Below, piece by piece: positions 1 through 7,989 of a DNA stretch of 21,153 nt. The stretch comes from Peptoniphilus sp. GTDB taxonomy: Bacteria; Bacillota; Clostridia; Tissierellales; Peptoniphilaceae. The notes beneath the pieces were generated by a model, which worked only from the letters and a program-made list of their open reading frames with translations, was not told where the DNA came from and searched no databases. Position numbers and translations under genes: made by a program. How positions within the stretch are numbered: the stretch's first letter is position 1; the number at the start of each line of letters is the position of its first letter. The stretch spans positions 1 to 21,153 of the forward strand of contig JASBZH010000021.1 of the NCBI GenBank assembly GCA_029983555.1, written 5' to 3'.

Positions 1-208
1 TTATCAAGTTTTTTAAAACCTCATCTTTATCATTCTACTAAAAAAGACAATTAAAATCAAAAAATATTAAATATAAATATAAAAATTTTGACGTAAATAC
101 ATATCAATACAAATTTTCATAAGTCAAGTTAAAAATATTTACTCAATTTAAATAATATTTAATAAATTATAAGGATAAAGAACAGAAGTTTAAACTGTAG
201 AATTATCA
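1..208. other. AT-rich leader with no recognisable gene
   Basis: I see no convincing coding frame, RNA gene or repeat in this stretch. A short open frame on the plus strand from base 1 to a stop at 52-54 could be the end of a gene outside the window, but it has no recognisable composition. The rest is A/T tracts leading into the sdaAB promoter. Confidence 0.5.
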
Positions 209-237
209 TATACAAATGAGCTATTTTCTAGTATAAT
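209..237 (+). promoter_or_regulatory. Promoter of the serine dehydratase operon
   Basis: A perfect -10 box TATAAT (232-237) lies 17 bases after a -35-like TATACA (209-214, 4 of 6 matches to TTGACA). It is about 50 bases before the sdaAB start, and the ribosome site AGAGGTGA follows near 272-279. It reads as a housekeeping sigma promoter. No operator or riboswitch is visible between it and the gene. Confidence 0.6.
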
Positions 238-287
238 GTAAACCAAGGTTAGCAATATATTTTGATTTTTATAGAGGTGATTACTGA

Positions 288-956
288 ATGAAAGAGTATA
301 GTTCTTTCGAAATACTTGGACCAATAATGGTTGGACCATCGTCTTCACACACAGCTGGGGCATGTAAAATAGGTAAAGTGGCAGCAAAAGTTTGCCCAAA
401 AGATTATGTTAAGGTTGAATTCTACTTGCATGGATCTTTTGCACATACTTATAAAGGTCACGGCACAGACAAGGCACTTCTAGGTGGCATAATGGGATTT
501 GAAACTTATGATAGCTCGCTTAGAAATTCATTTGAAATAGCAAAAGAAAGAGGTATCAATTATTCTTTCATTCCAGCTAACTTGGGCGAAGAGTATCATC
601 CTAATACTGTAAAAATCGTTTTTACATACGAGGATGGTTCACAAGAATATGTAATTGGTTCTTCAATAGGTGGAGGTAATATAGCTCTTGTAAATATAAA
701 TGGAATCGTCGTTAATTTCGACGGCAGGTATCCAACGTTATTATTTAAGTATAACGAACAAAAAGGAGTTATAGCAGCTGTTTCTACTATTTTGAATCAA
801 AACGGCTTTAACATTGAATCTATAAATACCCAAAAAGATGAGCTCACTCAGATAGTAACACTAACTGTAGAAGTTGATACAAAGATAGATACAGAAGTAG
901 TAAAAGAGTTAATAGAAGATACTAGATATCTTGAAGCTAAATATGTGGAGGTATAA
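288..956 (+). CDS. sdaAB: L-serine dehydratase, iron-sulfur-dependent, beta subunit
   Basis: This is the beta subunit of the two-chain 4Fe-4S L-serine dehydratase, which deaminates L-serine to pyruvate and ammonia in the cytoplasm. The 222-residue protein has the SDH-beta domain at the N-terminus with the family motif GPSSSHTAG at residues 16-24. A C-terminal ACT-like domain spans roughly 147-222 (start near YNEQKGVIAAVSTILNQNGFNIESI). The length is usual for the separate beta chain of Firmicutes, as in Peptoniphilus asaccharolyticus and Bacillus, unlike the fused enzyme of E. coli. Its stop codon directly abuts the ATG of the alpha subunit, so the two chains are translationally coupled. The start follows AGAGGTGA at a normal distance. 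Confidence 0.96.
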   Translation: MKEYSSFEILGPIMVGPSSSHTAGACKIGKVAAKVCPKDYVKVEFYLHGSFAHTYKGHGTDKALLGGIMGFETYDSSLRNSFEIAKERGINYSFIPANLGEEYHPNTVKIVFTYEDGSQEYVIGSSIGGGNIALVNINGIVVNFDGRYPTLLFKYNEQKGVIAAVSTILNQNGFNIESINTQKDELTQIVTLTVEVDTKIDTEVVKELIEDTRYLEAKYVEV

Positions 957-1838
957 ATGTTAAATACAGCAGAAGAAATTATTGAAGTATGTAATAAAGA
1001 AGATATACATTTATATGATTTGGTCTTAAGAGAAGAATTAAAAAATATTAAGATGACTGAAGAAGAGTATTTTAATGAGTTACAAAATATTTTAGATGTA
1101 ATGAAAAAATCTTCTCACAATACTTTAGAAAAACAATATGAAACTGAATATAAAATGATTGATGGATTTGCTAAAGAGTTTTATGATTATCAGAAAAATA
1201 ATGATCCGATAACAAGTAAATTCTTAGTAAGAACAATGGCTATGGCCTTTTCAACATCCGAGACAAATGCAAATATGGGCACAATTGCAGCAGCACCTAC
1301 AGCCGGTTCATCTGGAATTATGCCAGCAGCTTTAATGGCTGTGAGAGAAAAATATGACTTGGATGATGATACACTTATAAAGGGAATGTTGACATCTATA
1401 GGTATAGGGCAAATAATTGGTAAATATGCTACATTTGCAGGTGCTGAAGGAGGTTGCCAAGCTGAATGTGGTTCAGCAAGCGCTATGGCATCAGCAGCCG
1501 TAGTCGAAATGCTTGGCGGTACTGTCGAAGAAGCACTAAACGCAGCAAGTATAACACTCATTAATATAATGGGACTTGCATGCGATCCAATCGCAGGTCT
1601 TGTAGAATATCCATGTACTTTTAGAAACGCATCTGGAATAATGAATTCACTAATATCTGCCGACATGGCTTTGGCAGGAATTAAATCGATTGTTCCATTT
1701 GATGAAGTAGCCTCTGCAATGGGTGAAGTAGGAAGACTATTAAACGAATCACTAAGAGAGACAGGACTTGGAGGCCTTGCTGGAACAAAAACTGGTCAAA
1801 AAATCAGAGCACAATTTTTAAATCTTGAGGAGGAGTAA
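957..1838 (+). CDS. sdaAA: L-serine dehydratase, iron-sulfur-dependent, alpha subunit
   Basis: This is the catalytic alpha chain that holds the oxygen-sensitive 4Fe-4S cluster used for serine dehydration. The 293-residue protein shows the conserved AAAPTAGSSGIMPA segment (about residues 112-125). Cysteines likely to serve the cluster and active site are C167 and C171 (GGCQAECGSASAM), C209 (GLACDP) and C220 (YPC). Three of these should be the cluster ligands, by analogy with the family. The ribosome site TGGAGG (946-951) sits inside the end of sdaAB. It is followed after only 7 bases by the symporter gene, so uptake and deamination of serine are probably co-expressed. The dense minus-strand open frame at 1190-1666 is a shadow of this gene. 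Confidence 0.96.
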   Translation: MLNTAEEIIEVCNKEDIHLYDLVLREELKNIKMTEEEYFNELQNILDVMKKSSHNTLEKQYETEYKMIDGFAKEFYDYQKNNDPITSKFLVRTMAMAFSTSETNANMGTIAAAPTAGSSGIMPAALMAVREKYDLDDDTLIKGMLTSIGIGQIIGKYATFAGAEGGCQAECGSASAMASAAVVEMLGGTVEEALNAASITLINIMGLACDPIAGLVEYPCTFRNASGIMNSLISADMALAGIKSIVPFDEVASAMGEVGRLLNESLRETGLGGLAGTKTGQKIRAQFLNLEEE

Positions 1839-1845
1839 ATTTATC

Positions 1846-3072
1846 ATGGCTGAAAAAAAGAAATTAGGTTTAATACCAAGACTTATTATTGCAATCATCC
1901 TTGGTATATTAGTAGGAAAATACCTGCCACCAATAGTTTCTCAAATAGCAATCACTATTTCTGGACTATTTGGAGCATTTTTGAACTTTATAATCCCACT
2001 AATGATTATTGCATTTGTATCTAAAGGTATTTCTGACCTTTCAGAAGGAGCAGGAAAACTTTTAGGAATAACTGTACTTATTGCGTATTGTTCTACATTA
2101 ATAGGTGGTTCTCTATCTTATGGAATGGCTCATGCTATATTTCCAAGCTTCATAAAGCCTGAACTTGCACAGCAAATTCAACAAGCATCAACAAGAGAAC
2201 TTGAAGCAATATTTACAATACCACTTAATCCATTTATAGAAGTAACAGCAGCACTAGTACTTGCATTCATGCTTGGACTTACTGTATCAGGCTTAAGAGC
2301 AAAGGGAAGTGGAGAGATATTTTATAAGGCAATTGCCGAATTTAACGAAATCATAAACATAGTACTTGCAAAATTCGTAATTCCACTTCTTCCATTTTTT
2401 ATATTTGGTAACTTCTGCAATATGAGTTATTCAGGATCAGTATTTGCAATTATGTCTATATTCTGGAAGATATTTATCTGCATAATAGCACTTCACCTTA
2501 TCTATGTGACAATTATGTTTGTTGTTGCAGGAAGCTATACAGGAAGAAACCCATTCAAATGTATTAGAAAAGTAGTGCCAGGATATTTAACTGCAATAGG
2601 AACACAATCATCTGCAGCAACTATCCCTGTTAACATAGAATGTAACAAGAACATGGGCGTAACTAAACAAATTAGAGAATTTGTAATACCACTTGGAGCA
2701 ACAGTTCACCTTCCAGGTTCAATGATTACACTAACAGCTTGTGTTTATACACTACTTACAATGTATAATATGGAACATTCATATGGATTAATTTTAAAAT
2801 TCATAATGATCTTAGGAGTTGCAATGGTAGCAGCACCTGGAGCACCAGGTGGAGCAGTTATGAGTGCACTTCCATTCTTACCAGTAGTTGGAATTGATCC
2901 AAAGAGTTCACTTGCTACAATTTTAATCTCACTATATTTGACACAAGACTCATTTGGAACAGCTGCAAATATCAGTGGTGATAATGCTATATCTATGGCA
3001 GTAGAAAAAATCTACTTTAAGCATATAATTAAAAAACCAATACCAACTGAGGTAGACGAAGTAGACGAATAA
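1846..3072 (+). CDS. Dicarboxylate/amino acid:cation symporter, probably for serine/threonine
   Basis: This is a membrane protein of the DAACS (SDF, GltP/SstT-like) family, which imports amino acids with Na+ or H+. I chose ATG 1846 (408 residues) over an upstream TTG at 1825 because the ribosome site GGAGGAG (1829-1835) lies between them. Family landmarks are the re-entrant loop with SSAATIPVN, the segment GATVHLPGSMI, the AAPGAPGGAV loop and the TM8 motif D368-S-F-G-T-A-A-N375-I-S-G-D379. In aspartate/glutamate carriers an arginine sits three residues after that Asp (R397 in GltPh) and binds the side-chain carboxylate. Here it is Gly371, which argues for a neutral substrate. The operon position behind sdaAB-sdaAA points to serine. 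Substrate is inferred; the family call is firm. A paralog of similar length lies at 10876-12078. Confidence 0.93.
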   Translation: MAEKKKLGLIPRLIIAIILGILVGKYLPPIVSQIAITISGLFGAFLNFIIPLMIIAFVSKGISDLSEGAGKLLGITVLIAYCSTLIGGSLSYGMAHAIFPSFIKPELAQQIQQASTRELEAIFTIPLNPFIEVTAALVLAFMLGLTVSGLRAKGSGEIFYKAIAEFNEIINIVLAKFVIPLLPFFIFGNFCNMSYSGSVFAIMSIFWKIFICIIALHLIYVTIMFVVAGSYTGRNPFKCIRKVVPGYLTAIGTQSSAATIPVNIECNKNMGVTKQIREFVIPLGATVHLPGSMITLTACVYTLLTMYNMEHSYGLILKFIMILGVAMVAAPGAPGGAVMSALPFLPVVGIDPKSSLATILISLYLTQDSFGTAANISGDNAISMAVEKIYFKHIIKKPIPTEVDEVDE

Positions 3073-3091
3073 AATTAAAAGCATATTTACC

Positions 3092-3122
3092 AAGGGACTT
3101 GTCATTAGATGAGTCCCTTTTT
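3092..3122 (+). terminator. Terminator of the serine operon
   Basis: The perfect 8-bp stem AAGGGACT (3092-3099) with AGTCCCTT (3112-3119) has a 12-base loop and runs into a T tract. It lies 20 bases after the symporter stop. Confidence 0.88.
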
Positions 3123-3387
3123 ATAAATAAAATTTTTGTAGACATTATAAAAGATAGATTTATTCGTCTCAATCAAGATAATTATCTAGTAACTTTTATT
3201 GCTTTATTTATGAAGAACAGTTATTTTAATAAAGCAGACAATATTTAAAGCTTATGAAATTATTTTATATTTAAAATAGAAAAATAAGTATCAAAGGAAA
3301 CTCGATTTAAAATTTAAAAAAATGAAAGAAAACTTAAAATTAATGACAAAATAAACTTCATTTTTAAGCCATAATCTGAATATTTCA
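3123..3387. other. AT-rich gap before secG, no gene seen
   Basis: The gap from the symporter terminator to the secG promoter has no gene I can support. One plus-strand frame stays open to a stop at 3246-3248, but it reads back through the terminator and has no start codon with a ribosome site. I see no repeat or structured RNA. Confidence 0.5.
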
Positions 3388-3416
3388 TTGAATTTGGTAT
3401 ATGACTATGGTAGAAT
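3388..3416 (+). promoter_or_regulatory. Promoter of secG-hppA
   Basis: TTGAAT (3388-3393) and TAGAAT (3411-3416) are separated by 17 bases, each one or two mismatches from consensus. The site lies 37 bases before the secG TTG start and after the upstream operon's terminator. Confidence 0.6.
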
Positions 3417-3452
3417 TTATATGTTATAGAAAAATGTGGGGAGGTAAAAATT

Positions 3453-3680
3453 TTGCAAACTTTTCTATCTATTGTAATTATTGTTGCGAGCATTATAGAT
3501 ATTATTGTAGTTGCTCAAATGGAATCTGAACAAGCAGGACTTGGAACACTTCAAGGTTCTGAAGAGGGAAACCTTTGGGGAGCTCACAGAGGTTCTAGTA
3601 AAAAAGAGATTCAAAATAGAGTCATAATTGTGACTTCAATAGTTTTCGTAGTTGCACTTATCATCTTAGCAGCAATTTAA
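3453..3680 (+). CDS. secG: Preprotein translocase subunit SecG
   Basis: This is the small accessory subunit of the SecYEG channel, which eases movement of SecA-driven preproteins across the membrane. The 75-residue chain has the family layout: a first membrane helix (about residues 3-20), a cytoplasmic loop holding AQMESEQAGLG and a glycine-rich stretch, then a second helix (about 57-74). The start is TTG at 3453. It is chosen because GGGGAGGT (3438-3445) is correctly placed and no ATG is available in frame nearby. hppA follows 25 bases after the stop with no terminator between, so the two are probably co-transcribed. The call rests on layout and the short loop motif, as SecG is poorly conserved. 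Confidence 0.85.
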   Translation: MQTFLSIVIIVASIIDIIVVAQMESEQAGLGTLQGSEEGNLWGAHRGSSKKEIQNRVIIVTSIVFVVALIILAAI

Positions 3681-3705
3681 TAAAATTTAAGGAGGAAAAA
3701 ATTTA

Positions 3706-5709
3706 ATGAATATGATTTATCTAGCTCCATTAGCTGGTGTTTTAGCTTTACTATTCGCTTTTTATAAAGCAAGATTCGTAGCTAAAAAAGAAGCCGGTAA
3801 TGAAAGAATGAAAGAAATTTCATCACATATAGCCGATGGAGCTATGGCTTTTTTGTCAAGAGAATATAAAGCTCTTGTCGTATTTGTAATCGTACTTGCA
3901 CTTATTCTTGCAATTGGACTAAAATCTATCCCAACTGCAATTTGTTTTATTTTTGGAGCACTTTTATCAGTAGCAGCAGGTTATGTAGGTATGAAAGTAG
4001 CTACTCTTGCAAATGTAAGAACAACTAATGCTGCATGGAAAGGTGGTCTAGGAAGCGCACTTGACATTGCATTTTCAGGTGGAGCAGTAATGGGAATGTG
4101 CGTAGTAGGATTTGGTATTATTGGTATAAGTTTAGCTTACATTTTAACAGGTGGACAAACTGGAATAATAACTGGATTTTCACTTGGAGCTTCTTCTATA
4201 GCTCTTTTTGCGAGAGTTGGTGGAGGAATTTATACTAAAGCAGCAGACGTTGGAGCTGACCTTGTAGGTAAAGTAGAAGCAGGAATCCCAGAAGATGACC
4301 CTAGAAACCCTGCAGTAATTGCAGATAACGTTGGAGACAATGTTGGGGACGTAGCAGGAATGGGAGCAGACCTATTCGAATCTTACGTAGGAGCACTTCT
4401 TTCAGTTATTACACTTGGAGCAGTTGCTTATCAACAAGAAGGTGTAGTCTTTGGATTACTTATTTCAACTGTAGGTATAGTGGCATCAATTATCGCAGCA
4501 TTTTTCGTTAAGGGCGACAAAAATCCACAAAAAGCACTTAACATGGGTGAATATGTAGCAGCTGGTGTGACAATGATTTGTGCAGCACTACTATCAAATT
4601 ATATGTTTGGAAGCTTTACACAATTTATACCAGTAATAGTTGGTATCATTGTAGGACTTATTATTTCTAAATTTACTGAATATTATACAGCTGATGAATA
4701 TAAACCAGTACAAAGAATTGCACAAGAATCTGAAACAGGACACTCAACTAATATCATTTCTGGACTTTCAGTTGGTATGATGTCTACAGTAGGACCAATT
4801 GTTGTAATAGCAGTTGGAATTGTAGCAGCTTATCTAGGAGCTGGTGGATCAACAGAATCTATCTATGGCCTTTATGGAATAGCACTTGCTGCAGTAGGTA
4901 TGCTTTCAACAACAGGTATGACAATTGCAGTTGATGCTTATGGCCCAATCGCAGATAACGCTGGTGGTATTGCAGAAATGTGCGAACTTCCAGAAGATGT
5001 TCGTAATATCACAGACTCTCTTGACTCTGTAGGTAATACAACAGCAGCTATTGGTAAAGGATTTGCAATTGGATCAGCAGCGCTTACAGCACTTGCATTA
5101 TTTGTATCATATATCAATGCAACAGGACTTACTGGAATTGACATTTCAAAACCAGAAGTTATAGCAGCAACATTTATTGGTGGAATGCTTCCATTTGCAT
5201 TCTCTGCACTTACAATGTCAGCTGTAGGAAAAGCAGCATCAGAAATGATTGACGAAGTAAGAAGACAATTTAGAGAAATTCCTGGAATTATGGAAGGAAA
5301 AGCTAAACCAGAATATGCAACTTGCGTTGACATATCAACAGCAGCTGCACTTAAAGAAATGATAGTGCCTGGACTTATCGCAGTAGTAGTTCCAATATTA
5401 GTTGGAATATTACTAGGAACAGAAGCTCTTGGCGGTCTTCAAGCAGGATCACTTGTAACAGGAGTTTTAATGGCAATATTTATGTCAAATTCAGGTGGAG
5501 CATGGGACAATGCTAAAAAATATATAGAATCAGGAAACCACGGTGGTAAAGGTTCAGATGCTCACAAAGCAGCAGTAACTGGAGACACAGTTGGTGACCC
5601 ATTCAAAGATACATCAGGACCTTCCCTAAACATATTAGTAAAACTAATAGCTGTTGTATCATTAGTATTTGCACCACTTTTCATATCAGTTGGCGGAATT
5701 TTATTATAA
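3706..5709 (+). CDS. hppA: K+-dependent membrane-bound pyrophosphatase (ion pump)
   Basis: This integral membrane enzyme hydrolyses pyrophosphate and pumps Na+ and/or H+ outward. The 667-residue, many-helix (about 16) protein has all catalytic signatures: DVGADLVGKVE (residues 181-191, D181, D185, K189, E191), the Asp-rich block at 207-227 (D207, D211, D215, D222, E225) and GDTVGDPFKDTSGPSLN (626-642). The K+-dependence site reads G443-N-T-T-A447-A-I-G450-K. Alanine and glycine at 447 and 450 correspond to A460/G463 of the K+-requiring enzymes, whereas K+-independent ones carry Lys and Thr. Most K+-dependent enzymes of this group pump Na+, but I cannot settle Na+ versus H+ here. AAGGAGG (3689-3695) precedes the ATG. 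The minus-strand frames at 4938-5333 and 5562-5756 are shadows. Confidence 0.97.
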   Translation: MNMIYLAPLAGVLALLFAFYKARFVAKKEAGNERMKEISSHIADGAMAFLSREYKALVVFVIVLALILAIGLKSIPTAICFIFGALLSVAAGYVGMKVATLANVRTTNAAWKGGLGSALDIAFSGGAVMGMCVVGFGIIGISLAYILTGGQTGIITGFSLGASSIALFARVGGGIYTKAADVGADLVGKVEAGIPEDDPRNPAVIADNVGDNVGDVAGMGADLFESYVGALLSVITLGAVAYQQEGVVFGLLISTVGIVASIIAAFFVKGDKNPQKALNMGEYVAAGVTMICAALLSNYMFGSFTQFIPVIVGIIVGLIISKFTEYYTADEYKPVQRIAQESETGHSTNIISGLSVGMMSTVGPIVVIAVGIVAAYLGAGGSTESIYGLYGIALAAVGMLSTTGMTIAVDAYGPIADNAGGIAEMCELPEDVRNITDSLDSVGNTTAAIGKGFAIGSAALTALALFVSYINATGLTGIDISKPEVIAATFIGGMLPFAFSALTMSAVGKAASEMIDEVRRQFREIPGIMEGKAKPEYATCVDISTAAALKEMIVPGLIAVVVPILVGILLGTEALGGLQAGSLVTGVLMAIFMSNSGGAWDNAKKYIESGNHGGKGSDAHKAAVTGDTVGDPFKDTSGPSLNILVKLIAVVSLVFAPLFISVGGILL

Positions 5710-5728
5710 TAAAATAAAAGCATAGAAT

Positions 5729-5763
5729 AAAAAAGTGTGTCGGTAAAACGGCACACTTTTTTT
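5729..5763 (+). terminator. Terminator of hppA
   Basis: The stem is formed by AAAAAGTGTGTCG (ending 5742) and CGGCACACTTTT (5749-5760), with one G-U pair, a short GTAAAA loop and a run of seven T. It lies about 20 bases after the hppA stop. Confidence 0.88.
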
Positions 5764-5897
5764 GTGCAAAATACTAAATAGATAGGTTATAAATTTATTA
5801 GTATAAAGGTTTATAGTAAGTAATATAACAATTAATAAATATTAAGCTTTACTTATTATTTTCGATATTTTTATATGTATTTTTATTATTATATTAA

Positions 5898-5933
5898 AAA
5901 AACCTCCTGATTACATAAAATCAGGAGGTTTTT
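5898..5933 (-). terminator. Terminator of the CuAO-N protein gene (bidirectional)
   Basis: A perfect 14-bp inverted repeat, AAAAACCTCCTGAT (5898-5911) and ATCAGGAGGTTTTT (5920-5933), has an 8-base loop and A/T runs on both sides. It lies 41 bases beyond the stop of the minus-strand gene that ends at 5974. It can work on both strands. Confidence 0.88.
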
Positions 5934-5973
5934 AAATAGAATTTATTAAGCTTTAAATAGCATTTAAAACTAA

Positions 5974-6678
5974 TTATTTTTCTGTATTTTCTTTAGTTTC
6001 AGTTTTGTCTTCATCAACTTTTTTATCGTCTTCAGTTTTGTCTTCTTTTTTATCTTCTACTTTTTCATCTTTAGCTTCTTCTTTTGCATCTTCTTTAACT
6101 TCTTCTTGAGTAACTGTTACTGTTCTAGTGTCTTCAGCCCAAGTTATTTCAATGTCAAGTGCTTCAGATACAAATCTGATTGGAAGGAAAGTTCTGTTGT
6201 TTTTAACAACTGGTTTAACATCCATTTTAACTTCTTTGCCATCTTTGTCGATGTAAGTGTCTTTTTGAGTGTTAAATACTACTTTGTCATCGCCGTTAGT
6301 TACAGTGATGTCTTTAGTTTCATCGTTCCATTCAACTTTAAATCCAAGTTTTTCTGATATAAGTCTAATTGGCACGAAAGTACGATTTTCTTGAATGAAA
6401 GATGCATATTCTTCAGTTTTTTCAACTTCTTTGCCGTTGATAACTAATTTGATATCTTTAGCATTAACTGCATCTTTTTCTTCTTTAACGTCTTCTTTTT
6501 CTTCTTCAGCTTTTTCTTCTACTTTTTCAGTAGCTTCGTTAGCTTTTTCATCAATTTTAGTTTCTACTTTAACATTTTCATCATTCATTACTTCTTTTGC
6601 TGCTTCTTCTGCGAATACTTGTGTTGCTGTTAGTGTTGCTAAAGCAGTAACTAAAGCAACTTTTTGAAATTTTTTCAT
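5974..6678 (-). CDS. Secreted protein with copper amine oxidase N-terminal-like domain
   Basis: The 234-residue protein is exported. Residues 1-23 form a signal peptide (KK start, hydrophobic core, VFA before the likely cut). Residues 24-72 are a Lys/Glu-rich linker. Residues about 73-190 form a CuAO-N1-like region with two repeats centred on NRTFVPIRLISEKLGF (98-113) and NRTFLPIRFVSEALDI (161-176), each followed by a W-x-D/E turn and an ITV/VTV strand. Residues 191-234 are another charged Lys/Glu/Asp tail. Such domains occur in many surface proteins of clostridia and anaerobic cocci. They are not themselves amine oxidases; a wall-associated binding role is presumed. No LPXTG motif or membrane anchor is visible, so it may be released or held by charge. 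The open plus-strand frames inside it are shadows caused by repetitive codons. Confidence 0.9.
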   Translation of the reverse strand: MKKFQKVALVTALATLTATQVFAEEAAKEVMNDENVKVETKIDEKANEATEKVEEKAEEEKEDVKEEKDAVNAKDIKLVINGKEVEKTEEYASFIQENRTFVPIRLISEKLGFKVEWNDETKDITVTNGDDKVVFNTQKDTYIDKDGKEVKMDVKPVVKNNRTFLPIRFVSEALDIEITWAEDTRTVTVTQEEVKEDAKEEAKDEKVEDKKEDKTEDDKKVDEDKTETKENTEK

Positions 6679-6711
6679 TTCTTAAATACCACCTTTATAA
6701 ATTTTGTACCC

Positions 6712-6739
6712 ATTATACCACAATGAAATGTCAAGTCAA
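6712..6739 (-). promoter_or_regulatory. Promoter of the CuAO-N protein gene
   Basis: On the minus strand TTGACT (6734-6739) and a perfect TATAAT (6712-6717) are 16 bases apart. The -10 is preceded by TGG, an extended -10 element. A ribosome site AAAGGTGG lies between it and the ATG at 6676-6678. This is one of the strongest promoters in the window. Confidence 0.75.
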
Positions 6740-6772
6740 AAGATTATACACAATTGTAACATTATTAAAATA

Positions 6773-7516
6773 TTAAAGTTTATAGCTATTTTTTCGAGCA
6801 ATTTCTAAGAATTCGTTGCGTTTTGGAGAACTCTTCATAGTTTTAGTGTAAACTTGGTTTGAAAAGCTATCAACACGTCTATTTGCATCGCGAAGGTCAT
6901 AATAAGTCGTCATTTCTTCGTCATAATCTTTAAATTTATCTTTATAATTTTCAAAATAAGTGTAACTATTTTCAAAAACTCTTAGATTTGCTGGCATTTT
7001 TGGTTTTATTTGTGGATTTTGGTTCGGATGTCCAAAACCTACGCCAACAACTGGGAAAGTGAGCTTTGGAAGATTTAAAATTTCTATCATTTTCTCTGTA
7101 TCGTTAAGTATTGATCCAATAAAAAAGGCACCGAGATCCATGCTTTCAACAACGCTTACCATGTTAGAAGCCAAAATTACAGCATCAGTAAAACCTTGTA
7201 AAAATATGTCGACATTTGAATTTGTGTCATAATTGCGGCCGTTGTCACGAATTAGACGGAAGTTTCTATAGTGATCGGCAATGAAGATAAATAGCTCTGG
7301 AACTCTTTCAATGTATTCTTGGTTGCCTACTTTGGCAATTTCCTTTTTCTTCATAGGATCTGTTATTCTGATTAAGCTAGCTTGTTGTAGTCCCATAGAT
7401 GTTGGACTGTGCATTAGAGCATCTAAAATTTTTTGGATTGTCTCTTCGTCAATTTTTTCTTCAGTAAATTCTCTTATTGTTCTTCTGTTTTCTAAAGTTG
7501 TAAGTAAATCTTTCAT
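6773..7516 (-). CDS. Nitroreductase family FMN-dependent oxidoreductase
   Basis: The 247-residue cytoplasmic flavoenzyme belongs to the nitroreductase superfamily (NfsA/FRP-like branch), which uses FMN and NAD(P)H to reduce nitro compounds, quinones or flavins. Residues 11-15 (RRTIR) are the classic FMN-phosphate motif near the N-terminus. The SPTSMGLQQASLIRI segment (about 37-51) contributes to the FMN site and dimer. A mid-protein helix with ASNMVSVVESMDLGAFFIG and the following LPKLTFPVVGVGFGHPNQNP are typical of the family. The tail containing DLRDANRRVDSFSNQV is the usual C-terminal extension of the NADPH-type enzymes. The start follows AGGGGTG. The physiological substrate cannot be told. 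No terminator separates it from the CuAO-N gene, but that gene has its own strong promoter. Confidence 0.92.
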   Translation of the reverse strand: MKDLLTTLENRRTIREFTEEKIDEETIQKILDALMHSPTSMGLQQASLIRITDPMKKKEIAKVGNQEYIERVPELFIFIADHYRNFRLIRDNGRNYDTNSNVDIFLQGFTDAVILASNMVSVVESMDLGAFFIGSILNDTEKMIEILNLPKLTFPVVGVGFGHPNQNPQIKPKMPANLRVFENSYTYFENYKDKFKDYDEEMTTYYDLRDANRRVDSFSNQVYTKTMKSSPKRNEFLEIARKNSYKL

Positions 7517-7596
7517 AAAACACCCCTAATTAATTTGTAAGATTTATTTTGGTTATAAAATCACTTTTTAAATAAAATAATTTAATTTATATAATA

Positions 7597-7989
7597 TTAT
7601 TCGTGCAGGTATATTTTTATTTCTATTTTAACCCATTCTCCGATTGTCTCTTTAGTTTTAATCTCTCCAAAAAGGAGTTTACCTGCATCCATTAGCCTTG
7701 CAAAGATTATATTGTCTTTTTGAGGGACATATCCTATCTTAACTTTGTCCTTTGTCTTTATTATAATCGCTCCCGAGTCGTAAGGATTTTTAGGTTCGCG
7801 ATAAAAATTTAGCTTGTCTTTAATTTTTAGATCCTTTTCTATTTCGTGAATATTTTCTATATGAGTTGTGCCAGCAATGTGAGTTTTAAAAAGAAATATA
7901 TCTCTTTCAAAGGGAATGGGAGCATTCGGAAATTTGCTATCTTTATTATTGAATGGTAAAAAGCTGCCACTTGGCATAATTTCGTTCAT
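7597..7989 (-). CDS. HIRAN domain protein
   Basis: The 130-residue protein is a stand-alone HIRAN domain. The landmarks are THIAGTTHIENI (36-47), REPKNPYDSGAI (64-75), IGYVPQKDN (85-93) and a following hydrophobic helix with ARLMDAG. HIRAN is a DNA-end binding fold, known as the N-terminal module of SWI2/SNF2 helicases such as HLTF. In bacteria it also occurs alone, with unknown role. The ATG immediately follows the stop of the J-domain-like gene (no spacer), with AGGTGA inside that gene. The two are thus tightly coupled and probably functional partners. No catalytic motif is present. Confidence 0.85.
   Translation of the reverse strand: MNEIMPSGSFLPFNNKDSKFPNAPIPFERDIFLFKTHIAGTTHIENIHEIEKDLKIKDKLNFYREPKNPYDSGAIIIKTKDKVKIGYVPQKDNIIFARLMDAGKLLFGEIKTKETIGEWVKIEIKIYLHE

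Noticed and set aside
1190..1666. Long minus-strand open frame of 158 codons
   Set aside because: It lies wholly inside sdaAA, whose motifs are unmistakable; it has no ribosome site and no family resemblance.
3120..3248. Plus-strand open stretch of about 40 codons before secG
   Set aside because: It reads back through the terminator of the upstream operon and has no start codon with a ribosome site.
4938..5333. Minus-strand open frame of 131 codons inside hppA
   Set aside because: Shadow of the pyrophosphatase gene; its Ala/Ser/Pro-rich composition comes from the complementary codons.
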